This document shows, piece after piece, positions 22,403-35,000 of a stretch of 64,000 bases of DNA (the first letter of the stretch is position 1; every line of letters starts with the position of its first letter). The notes under the pieces are model-generated. The model was not told where the DNA came from, ran no database searches, and saw only the letters and a list, made by a program, of their open reading frames with translations. The translations under genes were made by a program, and so were the position numbers. Location: assembly GCA_014281115.1 (NCBI GenBank), contig JACONQ010000001.1, positions 3,472,001 to 3,536,000 of the forward strand, given 5' to 3'. This stretch comes from Laburnicola sp. R22_1. Taxonomy: Eukaryota > Ascomycota > Dothideomycetes > Pleosporales > Didymosphaeriaceae.

Positions 22403-23492
22403 GTCCGAATTGTCAAAGGTAACGAGTGAATGGGCGACGTAAATAGCGGTGTGTCTGAAAGGAATCTCTGTTTTTTTCTCGACGACACAGGGTGTCAAAC
22501 AGATGGATAGTCCTGATCACTTATATCCCGTCTCACTTTTTCGCCATCTTACCCATCCGCCATACCTTATGCGCTGATGTTTCGAAGCCGTCCCTGAAAG
22601 TTACATGTGCTGTGGAGGCCTGCCGAGAGCCGGCGTGGCTCCTGCACTATTCCGCCGTATAAGAGGTTTAGATCCAAGTCGTGGACCGTCACGTGATGCG
22701 GATGTGGCGTTTCAGGTGTGCTTCGGGTTTAGCCGTGGTATCAGCCTTAGTCTCATCCCGCTGCGCCGCCTGGGAGGCCCTGGTCATAGTCAAACGGGAC
22801 GGATAGGGCAATATACGAGACTACGCATTTTGATATTGCTCCACTGTGGACTGTACTATGTAGACGAGGTGGAGACAACATAACGAGAATGTAGTTGCGC
22901 AGTTTGTGTGAGAATCAGCTTGCAAGCTACAGTGAGTAGCTACTTGATGTCATGGTGAGGATTCTCGCAACGCATAGGTTGTTTGTTGTGCATAGGTATC
23001 AGAAATTAGACACCTGTTTCACTAGGTGGGAGTAATGTCCAGTGAACCGCACAATGCCTAAGGCAGGCACGAGGCCGTCCTGAGGAGATTAGAGAATACG
23101 TCTCTAGGGAACCAGGATTCTACTTTAGAACAATGATAGTTTGGACGGGAACGTTATCGTTTTGCTAATTGAGGTGTTGCGATAAAGTTCGAGGCAGACA
23201 CTATTTTGAACCTGTGAAACCACAGTGGGAATTCAGGCAACCCAGGGGGTTGTAGGAAACATTCCCATTAATCGATATACCATATAGTATTGATGTGCAT
23301 AACTGACGATTGCCTGTTGCGATAGTTGACGTTGTCGAAGTTGAACCGATCCTGTTGGCGCTAACCATCCTCGTCCGCTACTTCCATTCTGGGAACGACG
23401 TTGGTAAGCATCAGCACCTCATTTTCTCACGTCCCACCTTCTTCCCACCTTTGCACACCCAAAGAATCGCGAGTCAGGGACCGGTAAAACCA
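22403..23492. other. Intergenic, divergent promoters of the CFEM and bZIP genes
   Basis: About 1.1 kb between two genes transcribed away from each other. The frame at 22605-22883 has no recognisable domain. Nothing else is supported. Confidence 0.55.
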
Positions 23493-24842
23493 ATGACGCG
23501 CAGAACGAGCCCCAGTGAGGACGACTGGCGAAACGTCGAAGACGCGAAAAAGAGAAAGAAGATCCAAGACCGCCTAGCGCAAAGAGCAAGGCGTAAGTCC
23601 CCTTCCGTACCTGAGGGTGTTTTGGGATGTTCAGAGTGTTGGGGAGGAGCCTGTTTCACGATCTTGTGAAGGCATAATATAGGACCTTCAATCTTAATGG
23701 GGACCTGATCGCCTCAAGGAGTCTGCCTGCTTCTTCCGCCCGTTCCTGTATCGTAACACATGCGAATTGGTGGGTGGGTGCAGGTCAACGGCTTCGCGAA
23801 GCAAAAAATGTTGCGAAACGGGGCGACGAGCGTTGTGAAACGCGGAGCAACGTGCAACACCAGGAGGGGAACCTCGAAACCAGCGTTTCCAACGTAGCGT
23901 AGTACGGCGTACAATTACGGCCCGTAGGGCTCATGTGGGCCGTACGTACTGAGCTCTGCCCTGGGCCGTACCGTAGCGTACCGTAGCGTAGTTTGTATAC
24001 GTTTTACGCCGTAGTACGGCTCTACAGTAGCCTGTACTGTAGGCTTAGCTGTATACCCCTATAAAGTCACCCGTGGACATCACGTGGATACTATATATAG
24101 TATATACGGGCCGTACTACCCCTATTTGCCCCTGTCTTGGCGTACTACGGATCCTTGTTTTGCCAATTCACCGTAGTACGGTTACGGCCCGTACTTTGCC
24201 AGGCCGTAGCGTAGAGCGATGTGGGTCGCCGTACCGTACTACGGTACGTTGGAAACGCTGCTCGAAACCGTCACGTCTGCTGGTACAGACAGCTCCTGTT
24301 GGTCTACTTTCCAAGATGCACTCGACATTGTACCGACACTGTCGCGCGTATCGGACTCTCCGTCGTCGTCATCGTCGCCATCGTCCGTCTTTGAGGATTT
24401 CTTACCGTCCAACATGATGGCCAACGTCTCATCGGGTAGCTTGCTGGACGACGGCACTGAATTGCCTGAACTGTGCTTGGCCCAGCCAAGCTACCCGTTA
24501 ACAATCTACGGCGCTCTTTACATAAATGGCATGTTCTTGAAAACACCATGCAGCACAGTAGTACCAGCCAAGTCCGACCCAGTCGGTCCGGACGTTCCTC
24601 TGCCCCTCCATCCTACAGAACTGCAACTCATTACCATACATCCGCGGTGGATAGACCGGTTTCCGTTTCCAAAGATGCGCAACTCACTCATCGCTCTTGG
24701 GGGCGTAATTGACGACGAGTTTATGAAAGATTTGGCGCTGATGCCGAGTTTTGAGCTTATCCCTGGACGCCAGCTGTGGGATCCTAGGGCGTGGAAGATT
24801 CAGAAACCGTTTGCGGATAAATGGGGATACCTCTTTTGCTGA
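23493..24842 (+). pseudogene. bZIP-DUF3425 transcription factor interrupted by a MITE
   Basis: Fungal AP-1-like bZIP regulator with a C-terminal DUF3425 domain, a type found in stress and secondary-metabolism control. Exon 1 (23493-23592) carries SEDDWRNVEDAKKRKKIQ and the basic region DRLAQRARR; it is spliced over 23593-23783 to RQRLREAKN. The frame then runs into a 380-bp element at 23881 and meets a TAG at 23900-23902. Beyond the element the frame resumes as ETVTSAGTDSS and ends with the DUF3425 core HPRWIDRFPFPKMR, GVIDDEF and FADKWGYLFC. Deleting the element and one target duplication leaves 771 coding bases, exactly 257 codons, in one frame. As it stands the bZIP part makes a product of about 72 residues without DUF3425, unless the element is spliced out. 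Confidence 0.85.
23881..24260. mobile_element. hAT-type MITE, 380 bp, with 8-bp target site duplication
   Basis: Terminal inverted repeats start CAGCGTTTCCAACGTA and match at 26 of the first 27 positions (G/C difference at position 17). The element is flanked on both sides by CTCGAAAC (23873-23880 and 24261-24268). An 8-bp duplication and CAG-type ends are hallmarks of hAT transposons. The interior has many copies of CGTAGTACGG/CCGTACTACGG-like words in both directions, resembling subterminal transposase-binding repeats, and no coding capacity for a transposase. It is therefore non-autonomous. Confidence 0.9.
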
Positions 24843-26161
24843 TCCGATTTGTACGCGGCGGCTGTCAGATGACGGGACGCGTATCACGAGCTCCGGTCGA
24901 AAGCTCCTGCACTGTGAATGGTCCCCGGATATGCGAGGGGACACATGTTATAGATGTGTAAGCAACACATATCATGGTTAGGTCGACTATAAACTGATAT
25001 GAATGAATGAATGACAACACATATCATGGCCCCTTTCTTCCCATCCAGTTCCCTTTCCGCCTTCCACCCTTTCAGGTTCTCGCTCGCCGGAATACCACCA
25101 CACGAGTGCGCCGCCGGTTCCATCTCATCCATCGGGGTTACGAGCTTGTCCACAACGACGTTAATATACGCCATGTCGTCCTACATCATCGGCGCAGAGC
25201 CCGCCTTCTTATCGTCGTGGGAAGCGTAACTGGAAGTAACATGTAGGCGCGAGAGGTGAACAAGAGTTTATTATATGCGGATAATCAACAATACGCATGC
25301 AGGCAGAACCGTATCGTATGCGAGATGAGGTGAGGTGAGGTGCATACTGTGTTGCTATTAGCATGAAAATCCAAAAGAGCATTCGAGAGTCCTTCCTCGT
25401 TCAACCCAGGTTACACGCGTGGCCTGCAATGTTCTACCAGCACAGCACTTCTATCTACTTCAACTGCGCGATTTCGAGAGATGACGTTGATTCACTTCCA
25501 TACTGTCTGTATTATGCTCGATTAATAAAGGGATGAGAGAGGACTTTGAAGGAAACGTGTGGAAGGAGCGGGGGGAGGGGGGTGGTAATATGCTTAGTGT
25601 TCTAGCGCTACTGCTGGGGAAAGAAAGGTATGCTGTGGGTGTGTGGTTATGTTAGGTTATGTTGCGTTATATTGCGTTGCGTTGCGTTATAATTCTCGTT
25701 CTAGTTAGAAGAGGAGGGGAGAGAGAAAAAGTGGACAGGTTGAGGAACTAGGACTTCAGTGCGTCCTGCTAGGCGTTAACTAGCCTCGCTTTCGTTTCCG
25801 TCTGAGGTTAATAGAGGTAGTCGTGTCCGAGGCCTGTAAGATAAACTAGAGCGTTCAATCACAAAGTATATATGTATATGATCTTCACAGTCATAGATTG
25901 AAAGATCAAGGCCTTTTCGTGTCTAATTTAGGCTGTAAGATATGCTACAGACAAGGACACAAATTCTACGATTTCACATGTCTGTGGTAAATAAAGGCAA
26001 TGTTTTATCATCAACAATTTGCTATTAGTTAGAGTAAGCAACAGAATAAACCTCCCATTATTTTCAACGACTAATTAAACCCACCCATTTCATCCTTCCC
26101 CCAGTCACACCTACCTCACCCATCCCAACCATCCACCCTCCACTCATCCTCCACTCATCAT
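24843..26161. other. Intergenic region, no gene seen
   Basis: A 1.3-kb region between the bZIP remnant and the 3' end of the secreted-protein gene. It contains a GTTATGTTAGGTTATGTTGCGTT-like imperfect repeat at about 25645-25695 and an AT-rich stretch at 25850-26080. The frames around 24884-25246 have no recognisable feature. Confidence 0.6.
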
Positions 26162-27322
26162 CTACAACTGCCCCGCATCCAGCTCAGCCAGCGTATAAGA
26201 AAAGCTAGAAACCACCTTATACACATCGCTCCCAAAGTAATACCCCGTATTGACCGCATACTCGGTTCCCCACTCGCGCGTATAAAAGCTACAATACGTG
26301 CCCTGCGGGACATCGTTCTTCAACAAAATGTAGGCATTGAAGAAGTTGCAGGGGCGGTATTTGCCATCGGCGTCAACGAGAACCTCCCTGTCGAACGCGG
26401 TCTGCGCTTGGCACGCCGCAGCGCACACGGAAGGATCAAATGGCCCTTCGTTGTAGAGTTTCATGCCGTTGTAGGATTCAGCGGAGGTGGGGGCGTTGAT
26501 GGCGGCGTCGAGGGCGACGGGGCCGGTGAAGTCGGGGATAGTTGCGGGCGTGCGGGGGGGAGAGAGTTTGGAGTAGCCGTTGCTGCCGGCGATGACGACG
26601 TGGAAGGCTTCGCCGGGGGAGTCTTCGGGGCCGCGCCATTGGCCCTCGTTGGTCGCTGAGGCGGCGCCGACGGGGTACCCGTAGAGGACGCATTTGACGT
26701 TCGTGATGGGCGTTGGGTTGGGGCAGTCTGCGGATGGGTCGACGGAGGGGTCGCGCTCGTAGAAGATGTTGAAGCCGTTGCAGAACTGTTCGCTGTCGCA
26801 GAAGGCGGCGCACGCATCGACGTCGTAGTTTCCGCTGTCGATGGTCTTGTATGTGAGGTAGTAAATTTGCTGGGTGCTGGCTTGGAGGTTCTTGAAGCTC
26901 TTGACGTAGCCGTGAGGAGTGGCTGCGTTCTTAGCCGCGTGTGCGAGGACAGATTTCTTGTTGAGGTAGTCTTCTACTGTTCCATCTCCTGGGATGGGTC
27001 CGTTCCTGTTGCACTCTTAGTTGTCCGTGTGAAAATAAAGGTATGGCATATGAACGAACCCTCCAGGTTGGATAGCACATGCATCTCTCTTCTTGAGCTT
27101 GTCGATGGTGGGAGGATCGGTTGGGATGGCGGCAGCGGCAGACTCAGCAGCGACGGTAGGATTGTAAGTGACTGCTGGAGTAGATGTTGCAGCGAGCTCA
27201 GGGCCAAGGACAGATGGCGTAGGGAGTTCATCGATTGCACCGACGTTGATCATCTGGGGGTTTGGGCGAGGAGCCGCAACTGCAAGGCCGCAAAGAGCAG
27301 AAGCTACAATTACGGAGCGCAT
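26162..27322 (-). CDS. Secreted cysteine-containing protein of a conserved fungal family, Kex2-processed
   Basis: Two minus-strand exons (27322-27060 and 27005-26162) encode 368 residues. The N-terminus MRSVIVASALCGLAVAAP is a signal peptide. An Ala/Pro/Thr-rich pro-segment follows, then LKKR|DACAIQPG, a typical Kex2 cleavage site before the mature domain. The mature part includes DACAAFCDSEQFCNGFNIFYERD, split here as DACAAFCDSE and QFCNGFNIFYERD, then NPTPITNVKCVLYG, FHVVIAGSNGY and a second CxxxC unit with RPCNFFNAY and GTYCSFYTREW. These paired Cys units resemble PAN/apple-like repeats of abundant ascomycete secreted proteins of unknown role. The donor GTTCGT is weak but the phase is correct and the joined sequence fits the family. 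Function is unknown. Confidence 0.82.
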
Positions 27323-29322
27323 TTTGATCGTAGTGACCTGAATAGATAGAGAAGTGGCTTCTGTATGAAGTGTGTATGGCGAGGTGGGACTGATCATTAA
27401 AGGCCATAAAGCCCGAATTTATATCAATTTCCTTATGTCTCCATGATCGTACCATCAAGTCCATAGTTAGATATCATCACAACAACTTGTGGACAGTGCC
27501 GGTAACGGACTGTTCTCGGCTACGCCTTCGCGTAGTTCAGCCCCAACAGGTGAAGCCAGGGTGGAGTATCTCATAAAACGATAGACTGAGCGGTGACCGT
27601 TTAGCAAGCGAGTAGAGAATTTGGCCAGCAATCTCCCTAGAAGTCTGCCAGTACTCTCGAGGGCGTACAATACGGCGCCAATGAGTATGCCACGTTTTCT
27701 GGTCGCTTGCATCACTGCTTCATAGGCTGGCTGATATTGGGCCAGAGGAAGAAATGAACACAAAAATCAGCTGACTTCGTGAAGATGCAGTCCACAAGCC
27801 ATCATCGGGCTAGCCGAGTTTCGGTGTCTGCGACCACAGTGGTAACGGATGAGGTGGGGCCATGAATTTGGGCCATACCGGCGGCGGACGGGAGAGCAAC
27901 ACGACCTCGGGAGCTAAAGGATCGTCAGCTCCTCTATGTAGGGCTCAAGTCGCCACACGTGGATAGATGCGGGATGATTGTGGCGTCGGTAAATGTGTCT
28001 GGATGAGAAAAGCAACCTTTGGAAGGCTATGCACCCGTGGGGCTTGTTGCGCACGTGACACACTAGTCTCCATCTGTTACTTACTCGCTTCTAATCTCCA
28101 GAAACTCAACATCACCTCCCGCTCGGTGGTTCGATTCGATCATTCCAGCTACCGCCGCCTTCTCACACTAACTGCATGCCGGCAGCTGGAAGGTGCATTC
28201 TCGAGCGCGTGGTTGACACGTTTTTATGCATGTGGTGCCTGCTGTCAAGCCATCTGGTCCACCCACTCTTATCTACAATCCATGGACAGACCACACACTA
28301 CGGAAGCCCGGCCTTGCCGTCATAGGGCTCCACTGCATCCGCATCTAAACTACTGGAGTCTTGACGCTAGTCCCTGGATTCATCTACCATATTACACCGG
28401 CGTGTAGGGTTAGCGTATCCAGTATCCAATAGCGTGGGGTCGACAGCGATGTTTTGGAACTGGAAGAGGCCAGGTTATGCATGAACCTCGCTCCCGGCGC
28501 GGGATCTCACCGGACTGTCGTCGACGGGCACATCTGCCTTTGCTCGCCGTCTGTTTCGACTTGGTGTAGGCATGTGGTTGAAACACTGCCTCGGCTGTGG
28601 GGCCTGCATGACAGGTACACCATTTCATGCGTTACAAGGTATTGGGTATGGAGAGAGATAATGTGGACGTTTTCGGACGACCCACTTACCGAAGGTTCAT
28701 CAACCAAACCTCGATACACCGTTCAGCTAGTTCACACACTCGGTTAAGGTAACCTCATGGAAGCCGGTGCGGCTGATTCACGTATAGCTTTGCTGCTTTC
28801 CGGACTCCCGTATTGCTGAGTCTTGGAGCCTTTCTCTAGGTTCTAAGGTTTCCAGTCAGCTGCTTGGCGGCAATAGTTTGTTTCGACACCGCTATTCGTT
28901 CAGTCTTCCTAGAAGGAGTCCGAGAAACGTGACCAAGGCGAGCAACAGCCTGTTAATCAACGCGAAAAAGACCATGCGGAACACGGCACCGCTACCAATG
29001 GAGGCCTGGCAGGCAAATCGTACATCGTTGTAAATTTTGGCTTACCACGAAGATTGATGATGGCTAACGGTAAGACATCTGCACAATTCTAGCACACAAT
29101 GTCCTCAGCAAACCTTTGCTTCAGAGACGATGTCTCACGCAAGTTTCTTATTAAGAGTTTGCTCCAGAAGCAATGTCTTGTACGTTAGCAAACGTCAGAA
29201 TAAAAAGCCCCTCCCGTTTCTTCCAGCCGACCATACACCACAACAATTCACCACCACATACACAATACCTCACCGCAACCTAACGTTCCCAAACTTACCA
29301 GAAGACCTAAAAAGCAAGCAAA
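27323..29322. other. Intergenic region, no supported gene
   Basis: Two kilobases between the divergent secreted-protein and RING genes. Frames at 27467-27763 (minus), 27967-28407 (plus) and 28454-28747 (plus) lack recognisable domains, signal peptides or good exon partners. A B-box-like GGTTCGATTC at about 28129 lacks the flanking stems of a tRNA. Confidence 0.55.
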
Positions 29323-29982
29323 ATGACATTCTTCATGTCTTGTGCTCAATTCATGGAACATGGTCTGGTCCCCGTCTTCCACCCAGAGGACTACGACCTA
29401 GAGTGCGCCATATGCCGAGAACCCTATCAATACAAAATTTCTACGCCTGACGAAGACCAAGAGCCTGCGATCCCAGAGGCCGAAGTCGAAGAGGGCGAGG
29501 TCCAAGAATTCGAGCCCGACGAGCCAACCCGCCTCCCTTGCCGCCACGTCCTAGGCCTGCAATGCATCAAGCAATGGATTGCAGTAGGTGGAAATACTTG
29601 CCCCTTTTGTAGAATCACGCTCTTCCCTGCCAACGCAGGACTGGACTCTGATCTGACCCAAATACGTGAGGAACCTGCAGCGTCATATGCCACTCTTACT
29701 AGTGGATTTCCACAAATGGTCGAGGCACGGAGGGCTACTTTGTATGCACGGGGTGCTGCTTTAGATGCACGGACAGCTACTCTGAATGCGAGGAGGGCTG
29801 CATTGAATGCAGATGTGGCTGCTTCGAATGCGCAGATTTCTACTCTTATTGCCACTCTTAATATGCGCAATGTTGCTGAGGTGAGGCAAAACGTCCAGCT
29901 TGCGTTTGAGGGGGAAGAGACGGCATTCAATGCACGCCTTGCTGCGCTTGGGGCGCAGCTGGAGGCCGATCACGAGGTATAA
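29323..29982 (+). CDS. RING-finger protein with alanine-rich heptad tail
   Basis: Single exon, 219 residues. A RING-type zinc finger spans residues 28-96 with ligands C28, C31, C73, H75, C81, C93 and C96. The position of the usual fifth ligand holds Gly78 (CRHVLGLQC), a variant I associate with fungal RING families. A long acidic insert (residues 43-68) separates the first two ligand pairs. Residues about 129-180 form seven-residue repeats (LDARTAT, LNARRAA, LNADVAA and similar), predicted to be a coiled coil. Likely an E3 ubiquitin ligase or a RING-like scaffold; substrate unknown. Such lineage-specific RING genes are common in accessory regions. The start codon follows an A-rich stretch (AAAATG). 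Confidence 0.75.
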   Translation: MTFFMSCAQFMEHGLVPVFHPEDYDLECAICREPYQYKISTPDEDQEPAIPEAEVEEGEVQEFEPDEPTRLPCRHVLGLQCIKQWIAVGGNTCPFCRITLFPANAGLDSDLTQIREEPAASYATLTSGFPQMVEARRATLYARGAALDARTATLNARRAALNADVAASNAQISTLIATLNMRNVAEVRQNVQLAFEGEETAFNARLAALGAQLEADHEV

Positions 29983-32051
29983 AAGGCGTAGTGGGTGGTA
30001 GCGCTATAGGAGAGGCTGCTCACAACGCCCGCCTCGCCGCTATAGAGAAAGAGTCTGCTACCTGTCATACACAGTGGGTGGAGGCAGTTGTCCTTACTGA
30101 GGATCGGACTAAGGCCGTGCTGCTTTAACGGATAGCGAATGTATGTATTTAATGTATTTTCTCGGAATGTCTTATCCAGATCCAGTCTGGTGCTCGTAAT
30201 ATTTCTATTTCTTAGTAGCAAGCCTCTATCGTTGCGGTGGACAACAGTGTACTCGTCGGCTACCACTGACAACATTTACCCTCATGAACAGCTACAGCCT
30301 ATGGATGGTCCCGGATATATTTTTTTGTCTCTGCTGCTTTCAACGCCTAGTAGAGAACATGAACCTCGTGTTGTGTTTCAGCCTATCTTCCCATTTTGAT
30401 GACCACCGCTTCCACCGTAAGCGACCTTTCCATAATCTATTCAACCAGTTTGATCACCCCAGCCTACGTCACGCCACAGAGAATTAACAACACCCTTCTA
30501 CTATAAGTGTGCTCTACCGCTGATATTTGCCCCCTTTGCACGAGATACACATCCCAACAATCTCCTTCCCCCGTAGTACTATTAATACACCCCTTTCCCT
30601 ATAAAATCATCACAACCTTCTCTCGCTACTATTCTCCTTTAAGCGAAATACCTCCATCCCACCCCCAACCTCCTCCCTCACCCGAAATACATACCCACCC
30701 TAAGCTCGAGCACTCACTCACTCACCTATTCATCCATCCATCCCTCCACCCAACTAAAAACAATCTATTCCGCCCCCAAGCCCTAAAAACTCAACGCTAC
30801 AAACAATCCACAACACACTACACCACCACCACCACCACCACCACCCAGCCAAATAGCACACAATCAACAACAGCACGTAACGCCTCTCTATTACCCAATC
30901 AACCACTCACTATGTATCCAAACCTTACACATACTAACATCCTCTCATCTCCCACACCCCCTATCTATCCTCTATTCGTTTCGTCCAGCGTATTCTCCAT
31001 CTAATCCCACAGCTCAACCACCACCGCCACCACCACGAATCCCATCATAATCGACATCATCCCACGTTTCTACTACTCAATCTACTCCTAAACTATCCCT
31101 ACCTATCAACCCAACCTACCTACCAATACAAAACTATCCAACAAATCATCTATTTCCTTTGCCCTTCCTATTTCCCCAATCGATCTCTGTTATTTTGTCA
31201 CAAACCAACTAACCAACCCACTAACTTATCTCGCAGGACGCCCTGTACAATCACTAAATCTGTGCCCTCCTAATCGCCACAAACCAACCTCCTTCCTTTC
31301 CACATGGAGCTAAAAATCTACCCATTTCACAGACAGACAGGCCGTCCACTCACTACTAACAACATCGACACCCCGAACCACTGCAGCGTCGTCCTCCTCG
31401 CCACACTCCCCACCCACCCTTCAAATCCATCCCTCCCACGGCAACGCAACGACAGACAGTTATCACGAACGAAGAGAAAAAGAAGGGCACCCCAAAATAC
31501 ATGTAAACTTCTCTCTCATCCATTCATTCATCCACACGCCGCACTCGCGACATCTAACTACTTCGCAAGGTTCCAATCCAAGCCAAGCCCAGACCACCCC
31601 ACTTTTCATCAGTCTGTCAAATATCCATATCCCATCCCATCTGGCATCATTTCATGCCAAACGAGTCTAAAAAATTCCCACCCCTCCAAGCCAGCGCTGC
31701 AGTAGCGGGCACACAAGCCCTAGGGCTACCTATCCGTCCCCATCCAGCCTGTAAAACGCCAGCCAGCCACCATTCTCAGAAACAAAGTGTGGACGTAAAA
31801 CGCCTCCTCTTGCACGGCACAAGACCCCAATCCCGAAAATGGACTTCATAGCGCGGACAAAACGCCGGGAGAAGAAATCGTTAACAAGAAGAAAAGTTTG
31901 GAAAGAAAAGTCCATACCCACATTATATAATGTACAACCGAACGGGCGGTAAAGGTTAACGACGCCCAACGCACGCCTGCAAAAGAGCGCCGTGCTGTTT
32001 TCAAAAACATGGGAAGAAAGGAAATCGGAGAAGGAAATTCGGCGTTCGTGT
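29983..32051. other. Pyrimidine-rich region downstream of set3, no gene
   Basis: From about 30530 to 31760 the plus strand is strongly C/T- and A-rich, with little G, including an (ACC)n run near 30823-30846. The frames in it (30507-31004, 31304-31705) are low-complexity Pro/Ser/Thr/His readings. Part of it may be the long 3' untranslated region of the minus-strand set3 gene. Nothing else is supported. Confidence 0.6.
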
Positions 32052-35000
32052 TCAAGATGAAGTGGTGGTCGTTGTCGTCGTCGTTGTAAGCGTGGGCTGA
32101 GTCTCTTCTGCAACTGGAGGCAATGCTGGCTCTGCGCTCTTACTCAGAGGGGAAGCGTTGAGTGGTAAACTCGCGTTCGATAGCGTCGGCGAGCTAGTTG
32201 ACTGCGAATGAGCAAGTGGAGGTGTTCCGGTCGCATTCGACGTTTGCTGAGCCAGCTTCGCTCGTCTAGTATAGTCACTCAAGCTGAGTTTCTTACGCGG
32301 GGGACCAGGTGTCGTCATACCAGGCGAGAAGGGCGACAGCGCTGCTGCCGTACCAACAGGTGACTGTGCAAGGGCGCGTTCGGTTACGGCGCTTGGAGTG
32401 GAAGCAGAAGGGAGCACGGCGGCCGTGGTCGAAGGAATAATCAGTTCAGGCTTAGTAGGCACTTCTGAGCGGGCTTCTGTAGACGTCTGTAATGGAGCCG
32501 TAGCTGTCGCGTTCGACTCCCCTGGAGTAGACGAGGAGACCCACGGTGGTGCAGGTGGCTGTATTGGAGGATGTGAAGTTCCAGGAGAAAGGTCTCTGTT
32601 CAGCGCATCTGGCGTCTCTGTCACTATTGGATCCGATGGTTTGGGTGCCGTTGTTTCCTCTGCGTCCTTCATTTCGATGTCATCTGATGGGCCAGGTGGT
32701 GACTGTTTGGGAGGTGTAGGCGGGTCCGGTTTGACTTCTGTTGTGGTTTCAATACAGATGTCCATTGCGGTAGGTTCCTCCAATGGAGCAGCCGGGGCAG
32801 TTGGCGAAGGCTTGCCTGATGTGACATCCTTCAATGCCGGCGAGTTCACTTCTAGCTTGACCGATGCGGACCGTATGCGCTCTCTTTGTATCTTATCTTC
32901 TTGTGCCTGTTGAAGCAGCTTGCGCTTGAAAGACATAGGCGGTCTCATTATCCTGCCTGTAGGCGTGGGAGGTTCCAGGCTAGGCTTTTCATCTGACGTC
33001 TGTGTGGAGCTATCCACATAAACGGGCTTTGGTTTTGGCGGAATACGTCCATTTATCTTCACTGAACTACCTGAGATATTTCGTGCGACACCGTTGCTAT
33101 GTTCGCGAGGATGGCGTGCGGAAGGCGAGGGTTCTCCGTGGCTGAGCTGCTTCTGCATATTTGAGTCAGTAAGGAAAAGTGACGGACGTGAGGGACGCCT
33201 TACAGAGGATGAGAGGCTGGGCGTATTTAGCGTCGACCCAGCGCTGTGTCTCTTTCCTCGTTTTCCCTTATGTTGGTCGTCGTACTCCATTTGCTCGAAA
33301 AGACGTTCCTGTTGTTGGATTTTGCGTCTCTCGCGTTCAGACATTTTTCCATTCCCATCATCTAGTGAAAAATGGGTTGCGGGAGTATTGTCCCGACTGC
33401 TACATTTGTGCGAGCCCGACGTCGAGCGGCTGTCAATGTTCTCCTCTTCCTGTGCATCGCGATGTAGAGCTTCGCTCCCGGCACGGCTGTTTGTCGCATG
33501 TCCTGTACTGAGAGGAGACGCCTGGGGTTTCTTTGTTTTTCGACCCTTCACAGTCTTGGGAAGTTGGACCGGTTCTGCGTACGTAGTCGCTGTGCGCCGA
33601 GCACGCTCCAGCAGGCATTCGTAACCCGTCGAGTTGTCGCAAGCGCATCCGCCGAAATTGGCAAGCACGCATGCTACCCAGGGCTGAATTTTCTTGAAGC
33701 CCTCCTTCTTGATGTCGCCATTGGTAACAGCTTTCACGAGCTGTTGACGTATTGACGAGTCGATATCCCAACCAACGGTGAGCTCTTCACCCGGTTCAAT
33801 ATCGCGCAATGCGAGGAAGCAAAAATGATGTCCGCTCTCTGGGCCTTGGGTTAGGATCTTCATGCCCATGTTCGGATTGCAGCTCCTCCTGGCGTAGCGA
33901 AGAATGGTGCCTTCGTGGCGTGTGTCGATATATATGGGTAGGTGTGGAGGGAAGAACACAAAGGGTTCAGGATGTCTTAGCAGTTCCCACCGGTTATCGG
34001 GATCAGAGTAGTAGTCTTGTTTCCTGCCAATGCGGCCTTTCAGCTCCCCAATGAAGCCGTCAGTAGCCACAGGTGTCTCCACAGTAACAAAGTGCCACTG
34101 AGGGTGTAGTCCATGTGCCGTTAAGCTAGGGTCCACCTCTGTTTGTTTTATCAGGACAGGTGCGAGGGAGGTCTCCATTTCCTCGATGGCTTGGTCGATG
34201 CGTTGGAATACCTCGCCGGGGTTCATGCCTCCAGTAGCTTCGGCTAGCGCATCTCGATCGTTAAGCCAGGAAGCGATGTCATTAGCCACTCTGAGATCAG
34301 TATAAGAATTCGAGTCGGTTGAAGGCGGCTCTGCTTGCCGATAGAGGTTCATGAACTCCAGTGAGAACTCCTCGATCGGGCCTTCTGGATTCACGGGCGA
34401 CTTGACAGGACTGTGACCGTTGAGCATGACGGAGCCCCCTCGCTTCCGAGACGTAGGCGCAAGCGCTGGGGCTTGACTAATCATGCTCACGGATCCGGAG
34501 GGACGATGGTTTGTCTTTGGTCTCTTGGCTGGCGGTGGCTGGTCGCGCGGGCTCCCGCTCTTTCTCTCTGTGCTGTAGTGGAGCTCATTGTTCGAGTGGA
34601 CAGCCCAGCCATTGGGTTGGACCGAGGCTAAAGGATCCTTTACCCTCTTCTTGTGGCTTTTGGTTGTGGTTCTCGGCCGGCCCTTGCGCTCGCCAATACT
34701 GTGCAATTCTCGACGCTGGCGCTGCTTTTCGTTTGCGCTTTTCTTGTCGACAACCCTGGGAAGGCAGTCTGCGCACTCATGGACGTCCGGAACATGGCTG
34801 GCCGACTCGTAGTAGCACACGATGTGCTGCCACGTATCGCACTTCTCGCAAAGCACGGTGTTTCCGTCGTCGTCCGAGTAGCCGCATATGCACTTGATGG
34901 TAGAGGACTCTTCTTCCTCGACGGGCCCGTCTAGCACAGGCGAACCGCTGGTGAAAGCGGGAGGCGGAGGAGCAGCGTAGTGGGCGACGGAAGCCGGCTG

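Noticed and set aside
20141..24842. A secondary-metabolite or effector gene cluster centred on the bZIP gene
   Set aside because: No polyketide synthase, peptide synthetase, terpene cyclase, P450 or transporter is present; a bZIP next to secreted-protein genes is not enough.
28120..28142. GGTTCGATTC resembling a tRNA B box
   Set aside because: The five bases on either side cannot form a T-arm and no acceptor or anticodon arm is found.
32398..32913. 171-residue plus-strand frame inside set3
   Set aside because: It is the antisense shadow of the Ser/Pro/Thr-rich set3 coding region.
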